9,434 nucleotides of DNA, from NCBI GenBank assembly GCA_017382615.1, contig JAFNZX010000157.1, forward strand, positions 1 to 9,434, written 5' to 3'. The DNA is from Clostridia bacterium. GTDB lineage: Bacteria; Bacillota; Clostridia; Oscillospirales; CAG-272. Position 1 is the first letter of the stretch. Every line of letters starts with the position of its first letter. This document shows positions 7,080 through 9,434 of the stretch, piece by piece. The position numbers were made by a program, and so were the translations under genes. The notes beneath the pieces are model-generated. The model worked only from the letters and a program-made list of their open reading frames with translations, was not told where the DNA came from and did not search any database.

Positions 7080-8231
7080 TCAAATTTTGAATGCTTTTCT
7101 TTGATTTTTGGGCGCGTGGCTTGCCACCGAGTGCGCCATGCCCATCATGATATACGTTGCAAGCATGGACGAGCCGCCGCAGGACAAGAACGGCAGGGTG
7201 ATACCGATAACGGGCAATACTGCTAAGCACATGCCGATATTGAGCAGTGTCTGGAAGAACAAGCACCCAAACACGCCCGCACAAATCAAAAATCCGCTGT
7301 CCCCCTTTGCGTTGTAGCCGATCATGGCAACGCGCAGTACCATCATGCCAAGCAGCAAAATAACCACCGTGCCGCCCACCATGCCGTATTTTTCACAAAT
7401 GGTGGCGAAGATAAAGTCGGTGTGCGAAGCGGTCAGCACCTCGTAAAAGCCGCCCTCGCGCAGTCCAATCCCGAAAAATCCGCCGTTGGCAATGCAATCC
7501 TTGCTAAGCAGCGGCTGCCACCCCTTGCCCTCGGGATCAAGCTCGGGATTAAAGCCCACGATGATACGCTTACGATGGTATTCCTTCAGCACGTATTTCC
7601 ACGCCAGCGGAAAACCCAGAAGCGCAGCCGCTCCGCCGCCCGCAAAATACCACAAGGACAAGCCCGCACACAGCAGCATGGTGGCAAGAAAGCCTGCGTA
7701 AATCAGCGCAACGCCGTAGTCACCCGACAAAAAGATCAGACCCACGACCGCCCCCGCATGCACGGCAAGTCCTGCAAGCGTAAGCGGATGGTTGATGCGA
7801 TCCTTGACCGTGTCAAGATGCTTGGCAAAGGTACAGGTCAGCGTCAATTTCACAAACTCTGAGGGCTGGATCATAATCTTGCGCGATCCCATTTTGAACA
7901 CGACAAGCCAGCTTTTGTTTGCCGTTTCCATGTTCTCACCCGACGAGCCTGCCACCAGCGTCACAGCCAATATCACAACCGAGAACACGATCATGGGCAA
8001 CCACAGCTTATCCAGCACCCAATGGTAGTCAAGATTTGCCACCACAAGCATAACGATATTGCCCACCACGAACATGGCGACCTGCATGACCAGCTTGGAT
8101 TTACCAAAGTTTTCCACCGCGGAAATAATGGTCACGATGCTGATCAAGGAAAGCAGCGTGGTGCAGGCGAACAAGATCGGATCTATGTGCCCGATCGCCG
8201 CACGTGTGTATTTCCAAATATCGCGAAGCAT
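7080..8231 (-). CDS. SEDS-family peptidoglycan polymerase (FtsW/RodA/SpoVE)
   Basis: A 383-residue polytopic membrane protein with about ten hydrophobic segments. Family hallmarks: KSWLVVFKMGSRKIMIQPSEFVK (around 106-128; the QPSE motif is 122-125), HTDFIFA (270-276) in the large extracellular loop with D272 at the essential acidic position, and LPVIGITLPFLSCGGSSML (339-357) near the C-terminus. SEDS enzymes polymerise lipid II into glycan strands together with a class B penicillin-binding protein. The usual PDLGTA segment reads SGDYGVA here (169-175), keeping Asp and Gly. Length fits RodA or FtsW, and I cannot separate them; no class B PBP gene is in view. AAAGGGGAG a few bases before the ATG supports the start. 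It appears to lead a small operon with the DUF4830 gene. Confidence 0.93.
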   Translation of the reverse strand: MLRDIWKYTRAAIGHIDPILFACTTLLSLISIVTIISAVENFGKSKLVMQVAMFVVGNIVMLVVANLDYHWVLDKLWLPMIVFSVVILAVTLVAGSSGENMETANKSWLVVFKMGSRKIMIQPSEFVKLTLTCTFAKHLDTVKDRINHPLTLAGLAVHAGAVVGLIFLSGDYGVALIYAGFLATMLLCAGLSLWYFAGGGAAALLGFPLAWKYVLKEYHRKRIIVGFNPELDPEGKGWQPLLSKDCIANGGFFGIGLREGGFYEVLTASHTDFIFATICEKYGMVGGTVVILLLGMMVLRVAMIGYNAKGDSGFLICAGVFGCLFFQTLLNIGMCLAVLPVIGITLPFLSCGGSSMLATYIMMGMAHSVASHAPKNQRKAFKI

Positions 8232-8256
8232 GCCGCTCTCCCCTTTCTTAGTAAAT

Positions 8257-8284
8257 CAGGGAATCTGAATGCACAGATTCCCTG
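8257..8284 (-). terminator. Hairpin between proS and the SEDS gene
   Basis: A perfect 11-bp stem (cagggaatctg 8257-8267, cagattccctg 8274-8284) with a 6-nt loop starts 11 bases after the proS stop. The bases that follow on the minus strand (atttactaag) give only a weak U-tract, so termination may be partial. It ends about 10 bases before the SEDS Shine-Dalgarno, and some read-through into that gene is possible. Confidence 0.6.
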
Positions 8285-8295
8285 TTAAATGTTGA

Positions 8296-9434
8296 TTAGT
8301 ATTGTCTACCCCAAACAACCATCTTCTTTGCAGGCTTTCCACAGCATACGCAGGTATCTGCCAGGTGATCCTCCACGAAAGGAATGCAACGGGACTTGAC
8401 ACCGCCGGTCTCATCCTTGAGCTGCTCCTCACACTCGGTCTCACCGCACCACATTGCCTTGATAAAGCCGGGCTTGTTCTCGGCGATATCGAGGAATTCC
8501 TCGTGGGTGGTTGCTACGTGCAGCTTGCTTTCGTAGTTTGCCTGCGCCTTTTCAAGCAGCTCGTTGTGTACGACCTCCAGCATTGCGTTGACTTCTTCGA
8601 CGATATTATCAAGAGAAACGAACTTCTTCTCGCCCGTGACGCGGGAAACCAGCACGCAGCTGTTGTTCTCGATGTCGCGAGGACCGATTTCCAGACGTAC
8701 GGGTACGCCCTTCATCTCGTACTGGCTGAACTTCCAGCCGGTGCTCTGCTCGCTGTCGTCCACCTTGACGCGCAAGGTCTTTGCAAGCTCTGCCTTGATG
8801 GCGTGCGCCTTATCCAGCACGCCTTCCTTATGCTGTGCTACGGGAATGATGACGACCTGAATGGGAGCTACCTTGGGAGGCAGGATCAGACCGTTATCGT
8901 CACCGTGTGCCATGATAATAGCACCGATCATACGGGTGGAAACGCCCCAGGAGGTCTGGTGAGGATACTTGACGGTATTGTCGCGTGCGGTGTAGGTAAT
9001 GCCGAACGATCTTGCAAAGCCGTCACCGAAATAGTGGGTGGTACCGCCCTGCAGCGCGTAACCGTTGTGCATCATGGGCTCGATGGTATAGGTAGCCTCA
9101 GCACCCGCAAACTTTTCCTTTTCGGTCTTCTGACCGATGATTGCGGGAATTGCCAGCACGTCGCGGTAGAAATCGCGGTAGATGTGCAGCATTCTGATGG
9201 TTTCTTCCTGTGCCTCTTCTGCAGTTTCGTGCATGGTGTGACCCTCCTGCCAAAGGAACTCGGAGGTGCGCAGGAAGGGACGGGTGGTCTTTTCCCAACG
9301 CATGACGTTGCACCACTGGTTATACAGCTTGGGCAGGTCACGGTAGGACTGAATGATGGTGCGATAGTGCTCGCAGAACAGCGTTTCGGAGGTGGGACGG
9401 ATTGCCAGACGCTCGGACAGCTTGTTCTGACCGC
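8296..9434 (-). CDS. proS: Prolyl-tRNA synthetase, archaeal/eukaryotic type (5' partial)
   Basis: Charges tRNA-Pro with proline in the cytoplasm (class II synthetase). The frame stays open to the window edge, so the internal Met at 9303 is not the start. The visible 379 codons begin in GQNKLSERLAIRPTSETLF, which contains the proline-binding RPTSE motif. They continue with motif 2 (MRWEKTTRPFLRTSEFLWQEGHT) and motif 3 (SWGVSTRMIGAIIMAHGDDNGL), then the anticodon-binding domain. The C-terminal zinc-type domain has CGETEC and CVCCGK and ends in ...WGRQY. This is the ProS form without the bacterial editing insertion. The family is usually near 480 residues, so roughly 100 N-terminal residues lie outside the window. 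It is an ordinary housekeeping gene with no sign of damage. Confidence 0.97.
   Translation of the reverse strand, partial: GQNKLSERLAIRPTSETLFCEHYRTIIQSYRDLPKLYNQWCNVMRWEKTTRPFLRTSEFLWQEGHTMHETAEEAQEETIRMLHIYRDFYRDVLAIPAIIGQKTEKEKFAGAEATYTIEPMMHNGYALQGGTTHYFGDGFARSFGITYTARDNTVKYPHQTSWGVSTRMIGAIIMAHGDDNGLILPPKVAPIQVVIIPVAQHKEGVLDKAHAIKAELAKTLRVKVDDSEQSTGWKFSQYEMKGVPVRLEIGPRDIENNSCVLVSRVTGEKKFVSLDNIVEEVNAMLEVVHNELLEKAQANYESKLHVATTHEEFLDIAENKPGFIKAMWCGETECEEQLKDETGGVKSRCIPFVEDHLADTCVCCGKPAKKMVVWGRQY

Noticed and set aside
8296..9303. Start of proS at the internal Met at 9303
   Set aside because: The frame continues upstream to the window edge and encodes the conserved RPTSE motif, so the gene is simply cut by the window.

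Overview
The window looks like a chromosomal piece of a gut-type Firmicute (Bacillota, class Clostridia, probably an Oscillospiraceae/Ruminococcaceae-like or related uncultured lineage). This is inferred from the archaeal/eukaryotic-type ProS with a C-terminal zinc domain, a DUF4830 protein, purine-rich Shine-Dalgarno sites, BspA-type leucine-rich repeats, 41-residue CxxC...GH repeats and moderate GC content. All four genes lie on the minus strand, so transcription runs from high to low coordinates.

Layout in transcription order. (1) 9434-8296: prolyl-tRNA synthetase, 5' end outside the window. (2) A perfect 11-bp hairpin, probably its terminator. (3) 8231-7080: a SEDS-family (FtsW/RodA/SpoVE) peptidoglycan polymerase, followed after 71 nt by (4) 7008-6505: a small membrane-anchored DUF4830 protein; a hairpin terminator closes this pair. 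(5) A good sigma-A-type promoter at 6420-6392 drives a single 6-kb gene, 6345-361, encoding a 1994-residue protein. (6) A hairpin after its stop, then (7) a ~205-bp palindromic, MITE-like element at the left edge.

The main item is the 1994-residue protein. Its order is: N-terminal TIR domain, basic Pro-rich linker, one transmembrane helix (about 192-214), 13 acidic octapeptide repeats, a Cys/His repeat array, several beta-rich modules (one duplicated) and a C-terminal BspA-type LRR array. The positive-inside rule puts TIR in the cytosol and everything after residue ~215 outside the cell. It therefore has the parts of a Toll-like receptor (LRR ectodomain, one membrane pass, cytosolic TIR) in reversed N-to-C order. 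Its cytosolic domain keeps a glutamate where TIR NADases have the catalytic one. I infer a surface receptor or adhesin that couples an outside contact to a TIR output. No partner gene is next to it; the neighbours are housekeeping and cell-wall genes.

The gene carries several layers of internal duplication (24-nt units, 123-nt units, a ~500-bp beta module, a 522-bp-offset LRR block), which suggests a fast-evolving ectodomain of variable length.
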